A stretch of DNA of 64,000 nucleotides from JAOUEA01 sp041287635 (GTDB lineage: Bacteria > Actinomycetota > UBA4738 > HRBIN12), in contig JBGGNG010000057.1 in the NCBI GenBank assembly GCA_041287635.1, positions 66,099-130,098 on the forward strand, read 5' to 3'. Every line of letters starts with the position of its first letter. The first letter of the stretch is position 1. Below, one piece after another: positions 33,533 to 42,200 of the stretch. Below the pieces are notes generated by a model. That model worked only from the letters and a program-made list of their open reading frames with translations. It made no database searches and was not told the DNA's origin. The position numbers and the translations under genes are program-made.

Positions 33533-36500
33533 TGCGCACCGGCCCGCCCTCGATCGCCGTCGCGACGGCAGGACCCTCGACCTCGCCGTGGATCACGTCG
33601 ACCGCCAGGGTCTCGACGGCGACGGTGTCGCGATGCTCGATCAGGGCGTCGGTCACCACCGGCCCCGCCTCGACGCCGAGCTGGATCCGGTCCGAGATGT
33701 CGAGACCGGCGGCTTTGCGTGCGTCCTGGATCGCGCGGATGAGCTCCCGTGCCACCCCCTCTCGCCGCAGCTCGTCGGTCAGGTGCAGGTCGAGTGCGAG
33801 CGTGATGCCGCCCTCACTCGCGACCCCCCAGCCCTCGCGGACATCCTGCGAGAGGTCGACGTCGTCGGGACCGAGCGAGACGTCGCCGCCCGACGTGCGC
33901 ACGGCGATCGTCCCGCCCATCGCGAGCTCGCCCGCGAGCGAGCCGTCGTCGGCGCCCAACGCGGCCGCCACCTCCTTCACCCGAGCGCCGAGCGTCGGTC
34001 CCAGCGCCTTGAAGTTCGGTTTCGCGTGCCACCGGCCGAACGATCCGGCCGACTCGGCGAAGACGACCCGGTGCACGTTCAGCTCCTCGGCGACCAGGTC
34101 GAGCAGTGGCTCGAGGCCCTCGAGGCTGCCGGGCAGGTGGACCACAGCCTCCGCCAACGGCTGACGCACCCGTGTCTTCGTCTCCGTGCGCACCGTTCGC
34201 CCGAGGCTGACGATCGTCCTCGCAGCCGCCATCGCCGCGTCGAGCGCAGCGTCGATCGCCTCCGCGTCGGCCGCTGGATAGTCGGCGAGGTGCACGGACT
34301 CGGGCCGTCCTGCTCGGCCGGCCGCGAGGTTGCGCCACATGACGTCGGCGACGAACGGTGTGAAGGGGGCGAGCAGCGTCGCAACGGCGACGAGGCACTC
34401 GTACAACGTATGGAACGCGGCGGATGCGTCGTCGGTGGCATCGCCGCCGGGGTTCCAGAACCTTCGCCGCGCACGGCGCACGTACCAGTTCGACAGGTCG
34501 TCGACGAAGCGCTCGATGCGGCGGCCCGCGCCGGTGGCGTCGTAAGCATCGAGGCCGTCGCGGGCGGCGGCCGTCGTGCGCGCGAGCTGGGACAGCACCC
34601 ACCGGTCGAGCAGTGGCCGGTCGGCCACGGGGGGCGCCGGCGATGCTGGGTCGAAACCATCGGCGGTCGCGTAGGTCACGAAGAACGCGTGCACGTGGCG
34701 CAGCGTCAGCAGGAACTGCCGCACCACGTCGTCGAGCACCTCGTGCCCGATCCGCCGGGAGGCCCACGGCGAGCCGTTCGTGATCATGAACCATCGCAAG
34801 GCGTCGGCGCCCTGGCGGTCCAACGCCTCCCATGGGTCGAACATGTTCCCCAGCGATTTCGACATCTTCCGCCCGTCGGCCGCGATGATGTGACCGAGGC
34901 ACACGACGTTGCGGTAGGCGGTCGCGTCGAAGTGCAGCACCCCTTCGGCCATCAGCGTGTAGAACCATCCGCGCGTCTGGTCGATCGCCTCGGAGATGAA
35001 GTCGGCCGGGAAGTGCCGCTCGAAGTCCTCGATGCCGCGGCCGAGGTCGGGGTGGTAGCCCCACTGCGCGAACGGCATCGCGCCCGAGTCGTACCAGGTG
35101 TCGATCACCTCGGGAACCCGACGAGCCTCCTGGCCGCATTCGGGACAGGTGAACGTCACGTCGTCGATCGCTGGCCGGTGGGGATCGACGTCGCGGACGT
35201 CGCGGCCCGCGAGCTCGCCGAGCTCGGTGAGCGAGCCGACGGCCCGCAGGTGCCCGGCGCGGCACCGCCAGATCGGCAGCGGGGTGCCCCAGTAGCGCTC
35301 GCGCGAGAGCGCCCAGTCCACGTTGTTCTCCAGCCAATTCCCGTAGCGCCCGCTCTTGATGTGGCCGGGGAACCAGTGCACCTGCTCGTTCACGGCGAGC
35401 AGACGGTCCTTCACCTGGGTCGTGCGCACGTACCAGGACGTGCGCGCGTAGTAGAGCAGCGGCGTCTTGCATCGCCAGCAGAACGGGTAGCTGTGCTCGT
35501 ACGTGCCTGACCGAAGCAGCACGCCGCGCTCTCGCAGGTCCTCGACGATCCTCGGGTCGGCGTCTTTCACGAAATGACCGCGCACGAACGCCGGTGCGAG
35601 GTCGGTGAAGCGTCCGTCGTCGCCCACCGGCTTGTGCACGGGCCAGCCCTGCGCGAGGCCGATGGCGAGGTCCTCCGGACCAAAAGCCGGGGCGAGATGC
35701 ACGATGCCGGTGCCGTCGTCCATCGAGACGAAGTCCGCAGCCACGACCCGGTGCGCGTCCTCGACGTTCGGGTATGGCGGCTCGTAGCGGGCGCCGACGA
35801 GCGCGGCTCCGGACATCGTGCGGACGAGGTCACCGCCCTCGCCGAGCACGGTCTCCCGCAACGTGGCGCCGACGATCAGTCGCTCGCCGTCGAGGGCGAT
35901 CTCGACATAGTCGGCGGCGGCATCGACCGCGACCCCGGTGTTCGAAGGCAGGGTCCACGGTGTCGTGGTCCACACGACCATCGAGGCGCCCACGAGCCCG
36001 ACGTCGTCCGCCGCCTCGATCGGGAACCGCACGTGCACGCTCGGGTCGTCGACGGTCTGGTACCCCAGCGCGACCTCTGCATCGGACAGGGCGGTGCCGC
36101 AGCGGGGGCAGTACGCCGTGACCTTGTCCGCTTCCTGCAGCAGGCCCCGCTCGAACAGCGACTTCAGCGACCACCACACAGACTCGATGTAGCGGGGCGA
36201 CATCGTCCAGTAGGCCTCGTCGAGGTCGACCCAGTAGCCGATGCGCTCGGTGAGCCGCTCGAACTCGCCCACGTATCGCTGGACCGACTCGCGGCACCGC
36301 TGGTTGAACTCGGCGATCCCGAACGCTTCGATATCGCGCTTGCCGGTGGTGCCGATCTCCTTCTCGACCTCGATCTCGACCGGCAGGCCGTGACAGTCCC
36401 ACCCGCCTTTGCGCGGCACGAGATGGCCGGTCATCGTCTTGAACCGGGGGTAGACGTCCTTGAACGTGCGGGGCTCCACATGGTGCACGCCGGGTCTGCC

Positions 36501-36659
36501 GTTCGCGGTCGGTGGCCCCTCGAAGAACATCCACAGCGGCGCGCCCTCGCGCCGGGCGAGCGAGGCGTTGAAGACGTCGTGCTCCTTCCAGAACGCGAGG
36601 ATCTCCCGCTCGAGCTCCGGGAAGCTCGCCTTCGTGTCAACCGGCTCGAACGCCGCCAT
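33489..36659 (-). CDS. ileS: Isoleucyl-tRNA synthetase (long, eukaryote-like type)
   Basis: Charges tRNA-Ile. 1056 residues from the ATG at 36659. The class-I HIGH motif appears as GVHHV within FFEGPPTANGRPG and following residues. The KMSKS loop is ADGRKMSKSLGN near residue 600. The editing domain lies between them, with an inserted zinc-type pair CRAGH/CPECG. Length and sequence fit the long IleS2-like form, which is often less sensitive to mupirocin; that is family knowledge and not shown here. Its upstream region carries a T-box leader. GGGAGGACGGAG just before the ATG is the ribosome-binding site. Confidence 0.95.
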   Translation of the reverse strand: MAAFEPVDTKASFPELEREILAFWKEHDVFNASLARREGAPLWMFFEGPPTANGRPGVHHVEPRTFKDVYPRFKTMTGHLVPRKGGWDCHGLPVEIEVEKEIGTTGKRDIEAFGIAEFNQRCRESVQRYVGEFERLTERIGYWVDLDEAYWTMSPRYIESVWWSLKSLFERGLLQEADKVTAYCPRCGTALSDAEVALGYQTVDDPSVHVRFPIEAADDVGLVGASMVVWTTTPWTLPSNTGVAVDAAADYVEIALDGERLIVGATLRETVLGEGGDLVRTMSGAALVGARYEPPYPNVEDAHRVVAADFVSMDDGTGIVHLAPAFGPEDLAIGLAQGWPVHKPVGDDGRFTDLAPAFVRGHFVKDADPRIVEDLRERGVLLRSGTYEHSYPFCWRCKTPLLYYARTSWYVRTTQVKDRLLAVNEQVHWFPGHIKSGRYGNWLENNVDWALSRERYWGTPLPIWRCRAGHLRAVGSLTELGELAGRDVRDVDPHRPAIDDVTFTCPECGQEARRVPEVIDTWYDSGAMPFAQWGYHPDLGRGIEDFERHFPADFISEAIDQTRGWFYTLMAEGVLHFDATAYRNVVCLGHIIAADGRKMSKSLGNMFDPWEALDRQGADALRWFMITNGSPWASRRIGHEVLDDVVRQFLLTLRHVHAFFVTYATADGFDPASPAPPVADRPLLDRWVLSQLARTTAAARDGLDAYDATGAGRRIERFVDDLSNWYVRRARRRFWNPGGDATDDASAAFHTLYECLVAVATLLAPFTPFVADVMWRNLAAGRAGRPESVHLADYPAADAEAIDAALDAAMAAARTIVSLGRTVRTETKTRVRQPLAEAVVHLPGSLEGLEPLLDLVAEELNVHRVVFAESAGSFGRWHAKPNFKALGPTLGARVKEVAAALGADDGSLAGELAMGGTIAVRTSGGDVSLGPDDVDLSQDVREGWGVASEGGITLALDLHLTDELRREGVARELIRAIQDARKAAGLDISDRIQLGVEAGPVVTDALIEHRDTVAVETLAVDVIHGEVEGPAVATAIEGGPVRITVRRADYASPARA

Positions 36660-36905
36660 CTCCGTCCTCCCGCCGCGGTCCGTGGGGGCCCCCGACACGA
36701 ACGCCCCGCCCCAGTGCCGGGACGAGGCGTCGAGTCTGCCCCGCGGTACCACCCCGCGTTGCCGCGCCCTCACGGGTCGTGGCCACTCACGGCCTCGAAC
36801 GAAGGCCTCCCGCTGTCACGGGCGGAACCCGCCTGCATCTCCCACGGCCGACCGGCCGGCTCGGACAGGGGCTCGGAGATGATGTCCGCGCGGCGCCGGC
36901 GCCGG
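36660..36905 (-). promoter_or_regulatory. T-box leader of ileS
   Basis: On the minus strand the conserved T-box GGGGTGGTACCGCGG (36755-36741) lies about 85 bases before the ileS ATG. Upstream, GACATCATCTCC (around 36886-36875) offers ATC isoleucine specifier codons within a possible short stem I closed by GGAC/GTCC. The strong GGGAGGACGGAG ribosome-binding site next to the ATG could be sequestered, as in the translational T-boxes of actinobacterial ileS. Uncharged tRNA-Ile would open the leader. Exact ends and pairing are estimates. Confidence 0.85.
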
Positions 36906-36990
36906 GCTCCCACCATCCCCGGCTCGCTTCTGCCTGACGGATCCGCGCGGCGCGTTCCCGTCGTCGCCTGTGAGAGGCATGCTACATGCC

Positions 36991-37254
36991 ATGGCGAGCC
37001 TGACGGTGCGGGTGGTGCCCCGATCCGGACGAACCGAGGTCGTGCGCAGATCCTCCGGCGAGATCGTGGTGCGGGTCCGTGCGGCCCCCGAGCGGGGGAG
37101 GGCCACGACCGAGGCGGGCGCCGCGCTGGCTGCCTTCATCGGCATCCCTCGGACCGCCGTGTCGCTGCGGACAGGCGCTCGTTCGAGGTCCAAGGTCTTC
37201 TCGCTCGAAGGGGTCTCCGACGACGACCTCAGGAAGGCCTTGAACCGCCTGTGA
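36991..37254 (+). CDS. DUF167 (YggU-family) protein
   Basis: An 87-residue protein of the DUF167 fold: SLTVRVVPRSGRTEVVRR at the start, then VRVRAAPERGRATTEAGAAL and SGARSRSK-like basic motif (here TGARSRSKVF). Function is unknown; the family is often encoded near division or proline-metabolism genes. I preferred the ATG at 36991 because conserved sequence begins there; ATG 36979 and GTG 36970 are in frame upstream. Divergent from ileS. Confidence 0.82.
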   Translation: MASLTVRVVPRSGRTEVVRRSSGEIVVRVRAAPERGRATTEAGAALAAFIGIPRTAVSLRTGARSRSKVFSLEGVSDDDLRKALNRL

Positions 37255-37303
37255 CCTGCGGCGACGGGTCCAGGATGGCCCGTTCTGCTACCCTTCGCCG
37301 ACC

Positions 37304-37687
37304 ATGCCCCAGACCAAGCTCACCGCCAAGGAGATCGGCGACCTCAAGGGTCGCCTCGAAGAGGAACAGCTCGAGCTGCGCGACCAGCTGACCACGATCG
37401 AGGAAGAGGCATTCGCGGCGACCCAGTCCGAGCTCGCCGGCGACGTCGGCCTCGACGACGAGTCCGCGGATGCGGGGACGGCGACGTTCGAGCGCGAGAA
37501 GGATCTCTCGATCGAGAACAACGTGCGCGACCTGCTGGCCAAGATCGACCGGGCGCTCAAGCGCATCGACGACGGCAGCTTCGGCACCTGCGATCGCTGC
37601 GGCAAGCCGATCGAGAAGGCGCGCATCAAGGCGCTTCCGTACGTCGACCTCTGCATCAAGGACGCGCAGGCGCAATCGCGCCGGTAG
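37304..37687 (+). CDS. TraR/DksA-family zinc-finger-like protein
   Basis: A 127-residue protein with a long N-terminal coiled-coil (residues 5-45), an acidic loop reading GDVGLDDESADAGT, and a C-terminal finger beginning GTCDRCGKPIEKAR. Only three of the four zinc cysteines are visible: the second pair reads LCIKD, with Asp in place of the last Cys. DksA-type proteins bind RNA polymerase through the secondary channel. Whether this one does is inference. TACCCT ends nine bases before the ATG. lspA follows after five bases. Confidence 0.87.
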   Translation: MPQTKLTAKEIGDLKGRLEEEQLELRDQLTTIEEEAFAATQSELAGDVGLDDESADAGTATFEREKDLSIENNVRDLLAKIDRALKRIDDGSFGTCDRCGKPIEKARIKALPYVDLCIKDAQAQSRR

Positions 37688-37692
37688 CGGCT

Positions 37693-38238
37693 GTGGACCG
37701 CGCTCGACGCCGCGGGGCGGTCTGGCTCTTCACCGTCGCAGGGCTCGTCTTCATGCTGGACCGCGTCACCAAGGCCTGGGCGGAGCAGCGACTCGTATCC
37801 GCCCCGATCGACGTGATCGAGGGCGTCCTGACGTTCCGCTTCGCGACGAACCCCGGGGGCGCGTTCAGCCTGGGCCAGAACGCGCCGTGGTTCTTCGCGA
37901 CGGCCAGCATCGTCGTGTCGATCCTGATCGTCGTCACCGCGTTCCGCCACACGAACGTCCTCACGGCGGTCGCGTTGGGCCTCGTGCTCGGGGGTGCGGT
38001 CGGGAACCTGACGGACCGGCTCACCCGCGGCGAGGACTTCTTCTCGGGGCGGGTCGTGGACTTCATCGACCTGCAGATCTGGCCGGTGTTCAACATCGCC
38101 GACACCGCGATCGTCGTGGGGGCGGTGATCCTCGCCGTGAGCTCGTTCGTCGGGGACCGCGGCCAGGCGGCCTCCGGCGCCGCACTCGGGGGGACCGCAT
38201 CGCCGGCGACGGACGGGCACGCCGTCGATGAGCGCTGA
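37693..38238 (+). CDS. lspA: Prolipoprotein signal peptidase LspA
   Basis: The type-II signal peptidase that cleaves prolipoproteins after lipidation. 181 residues, four transmembrane helices. Catalytic aspartates are in GGAVGNLTDRLTRG and FNIADTAIVVG; the conserved N-terminal FMLDRVTKAWAE and RFATNPGGAFSLG match the family. The C-terminal tail of about 25 residues is a non-conserved Gly/Ala extension. The substrates in this window include the lipoproteins at 47178, 54031, 55340 and 62174. Overlaps rluD by eleven bases. Confidence 0.94.
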   Translation: MDRARRRGAVWLFTVAGLVFMLDRVTKAWAEQRLVSAPIDVIEGVLTFRFATNPGGAFSLGQNAPWFFATASIVVSILIVVTAFRHTNVLTAVALGLVLGGAVGNLTDRLTRGEDFFSGRVVDFIDLQIWPVFNIADTAIVVGAVILAVSSFVGDRGQAASGAALGGTASPATDGHAVDER

Positions 38239-39127
38239 GACCTACGTCGGGGAAGCCGGCCGGCTCGACGCCGTGATCGCCCGGCTCTCCGGCTCCACCC
38301 GGGCCGACGTGCAACGCGCGATCGCCGACGGTCACGTGCTCGTCGACGGAGCGGCGCGCCCGAAGTCCTTCCGGCTCGAGGGCGGCGAGCGACTCCAGGT
38401 CGAGATCCGGCCGAACGAACCGCTCGCGGCGGAGGGCCCGCCGGTGCCGGTCCGCTTCGAAGACGCTCACCTGATGGTGATCGCCAAACCGGAAGGCCTG
38501 ATCACCCACCCCACTGAGCAGCGACGCACCGGCACGCTGGTGAACCGCCTGCTCGGGATGGGCATCCGGCTGTCGGGGAACGGTGGCCCGTTGCGCCCCG
38601 GCATCGTGCACCGTCTCGACGCCGGCACCTCCTGGTTGATGCTCGTCGCGAAGACCGACGAGGCGCACGAGGCGCTCTCACGCATGATGCGGCGCCACGA
38701 GGTGCAACGCCGCTACCTCGCGCTCGTGCGCGGCCGGGTGGAGCACGAGACGTTCGCCGTCGACGCGCCCCTCGGCCGCCGGGCCGAGCGCATCGTCGTG
38801 GACCACAGCGAGGGCAGGGCGGCCGAGACGGGGTTCGAGATCCGCGAACGTCTGACCCGCGCGACGCTCCTCGAGGCGACACCGCGCACCGGACGTACCC
38901 ACCAGATCCGCGTGCACCTGCGCGCGATCGGGCACCCGATCCTCGGGGACCGTGCGTACGGGGGCGGCGGGGACGACGCGACCGCCCTCGGCCTGACGCG
39001 ACCATTCCTGCATTCGTGGAGGATCGCGTTCGACCACCCGGTCACAGGGGAGCGCGTCGAGATCGAGGAAGCCTTCCCCGACGACCTCGGCGGCGCCCTG
39101 GAGAGGGCCCGCGACCTGCAACCTTGA
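38228..39127 (+). CDS. rluD: RluD-family 23S rRNA pseudouridine synthase
   Basis: An RNA-modifying enzyme of 299 residues. An N-terminal S4 RNA-binding domain (residues 10-70, with VQRAIADGHVLVDG) is followed by the pseudouridine synthase domain. The catalytic Asp is in GIVHRLDAGTSW near residue 140. The glycine that normally follows TS in this motif is Trp here. ATPRTGRTHQIRVHLRAIGHPI is represented in full near residue 225. Standard neighbour of lspA. Confidence 0.91.
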   Translation: MSAETYVGEAGRLDAVIARLSGSTRADVQRAIADGHVLVDGAARPKSFRLEGGERLQVEIRPNEPLAAEGPPVPVRFEDAHLMVIAKPEGLITHPTEQRRTGTLVNRLLGMGIRLSGNGGPLRPGIVHRLDAGTSWLMLVAKTDEAHEALSRMMRRHEVQRRYLALVRGRVEHETFAVDAPLGRRAERIVVDHSEGRAAETGFEIRERLTRATLLEATPRTGRTHQIRVHLRAIGHPILGDRAYGGGGDDATALGLTRPFLHSWRIAFDHPVTGERVEIEEAFPDDLGGALERARDLQP

Positions 39128-39152
39128 CGACCTCTCGGGCCGGGCGTAGGTT
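39124..39152 (+). promoter_or_regulatory. dnaE1 promoter
   Basis: TTGACG (39124-39129) and TAGGTT (39147-39152) are spaced by 17 bases; the -35 overlaps the rluD stop codon. The predicted leader is about 84 bases long and includes the hairpin at 39182-39213. Confidence 0.6.
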
Positions 39153-39181
39153 GGTCACCCGCTGGAATCACACCGGTGTAG

Positions 39182-39213
39182 TTCTCCACAGCCGCCGGGG
39201 AAGCTGTGGATAT
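39182..39213 (+). promoter_or_regulatory. Hairpin with DnaA-box-like arms in the dnaE1 leader
   Basis: TCCACAGC (39185-39192) pairs with GCTGTGGA (39203-39210) across a ten-base loop. The arms lie within TTCTCCACA (39182-39190) and TGTGGATAT (39205-39213), each one mismatch from the DnaA box TTATCCACA in opposite orientation. It could be a DnaA-binding pair, an RNA attenuator, or both. Confidence 0.45.
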
Positions 39214-39242
39214 CCGCCCCGCAAGGAGCTCGCACACCGCAC

Positions 39243-42200
39243 ATGACCGACCGCAGCGACGGCTTCGTCCACCTTCACGTGCACTCCGAGTACTCCCTGC
39301 TCGACGGCGCCGCTCGCATCGAAGCTCCCGCGTCGAACCCCGGGGCGCCCACGATCTTCACTGAGGCGCAGCGGCTCGGCATGCCCGCGGTCGCCGTCAC
39401 CGACCACGGATCGATGTTCGGCACGCTGCGCTTCTTCGAGGCGGCCAGGGAGGCCGGCGTCAAACCGATCATCGGCGTCGAGGCCTACGTCGCGCCTGGC
39501 TCGCGGTTCGATCGCAACCCCGGCGAGAGCGAGGAGAAGTACTACCACCTCACGCTCCTGGCCCGGAACGAAGCCGGGTACCGCAACCTCCTCAAGCTCG
39601 TCTCCGCGGCCTACCTCGAGGGCTTCTACCACCGCCCACGCATGGACAAGCAGCTCATGGCCGAGCATGCCGAGGGCATCACCTGCCTCTCGGGCTGCCT
39701 GTCGAGCGAGGTGTCCGTGCAGCTCCTGAACGGCCAGCAGGAGCGGGCCCGCCAGACCGCCTCCGAGTACCGCGACATCTTCGGGGCCGACGGCTTCTAC
39801 ATCGAGGTGCAGGACCACGGCATCGGCGACCAACGCAAGATCCTGAGGCAGCAGTTCGATCTCGGCCGCGACCTCGGCATCCCGGTCGTGGCGACGAACG
39901 ACCTGCACTACACGCTCAAGGAGGACGCGAAGCCGCACGACGTGCTGCTCTGCATCCAGCAGCAGAAGGTGCAGACCGACCTGAAGCGGCTGCGCTTCGA
40001 CGCGGACGAGTTCTACCTGAAGAGCGCCGAGGAGATGCGCCACGTGTTCGCCGAGGCGCCCGAGGCCTGCGACAACACCCTCACGATCGCCGAGAGCGTC
40101 GAGCTCGACCTCGTCTACGGCGATCGCGCACCCGCCGACCAGCGTTACCACCTGCCGCGGTTCGAGACGCCCGGGGGCCTCGACCGAGACACCTACCTGC
40201 GCCAGCTCGTCGACGACGGCGCCGTGGCCCGCTACGGCGAGATCACGCCCGAGATCCGCAAGAGGATCAACCACGAGCTCGGCGTGATCACCAGCATGGG
40301 CTTCGGAGGCTACTTCCTGATCGTGTGGGACCTGATCAGGCACGCCCGCGACCAGGGCATCCGTGTGGGCCCGGGACGCGGATCGGCGGCTGGGTCGGTC
40401 GTCAGCTACGCGTTGCGCATCACCGACCTCGATCCGCTGCGCTACGGGCTGTTGTTCGAGCGGTTCCTGAACCCCGAACGCATCCAGATGCCCGACATCG
40501 ACATGGACTTCGACGAGCGTCGCCGCGACGAGGTGATCCGCTACGCGACCGAGAAGTACGGTGTCGACCACGTCGCGCAGATCGTCACGTTCCAGACGAT
40601 CAAGGGGAAGCAGGGCATCCGCGACGCCGCGCGCGTGCTCGGGTTCCCGCCGGTGGTGGGCGATCGGCTCTGCAAGATGTATCCGCCCGCGGTGATGGGC
40701 CGTGACTACCCGATCGAGGACGCGCTCAAGCTCTCGCCCGACCTGGCGAACGCGTACGAGCGCGAGCCGGAGGCCAAGGAGATCGTCGAGACGGCACGGG
40801 CCCTCGAGGGGCTGCGCCGCGAGGACTCCGTGCACGCGGCCGGCGTCGTGATCGGCGACGCGCCGCTCGTGAACTACCTGCCGCTGAAGCTCTCGAAGGA
40901 CTCACGAGACGATTCCAAGAAGGTCGTGACCCAGTTCGATATGAACGGGGTCGAGGCGCTCGGCTTGCTGAAGATGGACTTCCTCGGCCTGCGGAACCTT
41001 TCGGTGATCGAGGACACCCTGCGACACCTGCGCGCCCGCGGGGTCGAGCTCGACATCGACCACGTCGCGCTCGACGACCCCGGGACCTACGCGATGCTGC
41101 AGCGCGCGGAGACCACGGGCGTGTTCCAGATGGAATCGGCGGGCATGCGCAACCTGATCAAGGTCCTCAAGCCCGACCGTTTCGAGGACCTGATGGCGCT
41201 CGTGGCCCTCTACCGTCCCGGGCCGCTGAACAACGGCCTGCACACCGAGTACGCCGAGCGCAAGCACGGCCGGCGCCAGGTCACCTATCCGCACGACGAC
41301 CTCGAACCGATCCTGCGTGACACGTACGGCGTGATGATCTACCAGGAACAGGTGATGCAGGTGGCGGTGGCGCTCGCCGGCTTCTCGATGGGCGAGGCGG
41401 ACACCCTGCGCAAGGCGATGGGCAAGAAGAAGCTCGACGTGCTCATGCCCTTCAAAGAGAAGTTCATCGCCGGGGCCGTCGACAAGGGCTATCCGCGCAC
41501 GCTCGCGGACGACATGTTCGACATGATCGTGCCGTTCGCCGACTACGGCTTCAACGCCTCGCACGCCTGCGCATACGGCTACGTGGCCTACCAGACGGCA
41601 TACCTGATGGCCCACCACCCGGTCGAGTACATGGCGGCGATCCTGACCTCGGTCAAGGACGACAAGGATCGCAAGCCCTACTACCTCTACGCCTGCCGCG
41701 GCATGGACATCGAGGTCCTGCCCCCCGACGTGAACGAGTCCGAGACCGACTTCGCCCCGGCGCCCGGCGGCGTGCCCGCGATCCGTTACGGGCTGTCCGC
41801 GGTGCGCAACGTCGGGGAGGGAGCCGTCACGAAGATCATCGAGGCGCGCCGCGCCGACGGAGCCTTCACGTCGTTCTCGGACTTCTGCAGGAAGGTCGAC
41901 CCGGGGGTGCTGACGAAGCGTGTGTTCGAATCGCTCGCGCAGGCGGGCGCGTTCGGCTCGCTCGGCTACACGCGCCAGGGCCTCCTGCAGGCTCAGGACA
42001 AGGTCTCGGGGCCGATCCTCGCCGAGCGCAAGGCCGAGGAGGCCGGCCAGTTCTCGCTCTTCGGCGCGGGCGACGACACATCGGCGGCGGGAGCGATCGA
42101 CGAATCCGTGCTCGAGGCTGAGGAGTTCGACAAGCGTACGCTCCTTCGGCTCGAGAAGGAGATGCTCGGACAGTTCGTCACCGACCACCCCCTGCTCGAG

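Noticed and set aside
36741..36755. GC-rich hairpins in the ileS leader as a plain terminator
   Set aside because: The exact GGTGGTACCGCGG T-box sequence, codon-specifier candidates and the downstream synthetase make a T-box the better explanation.
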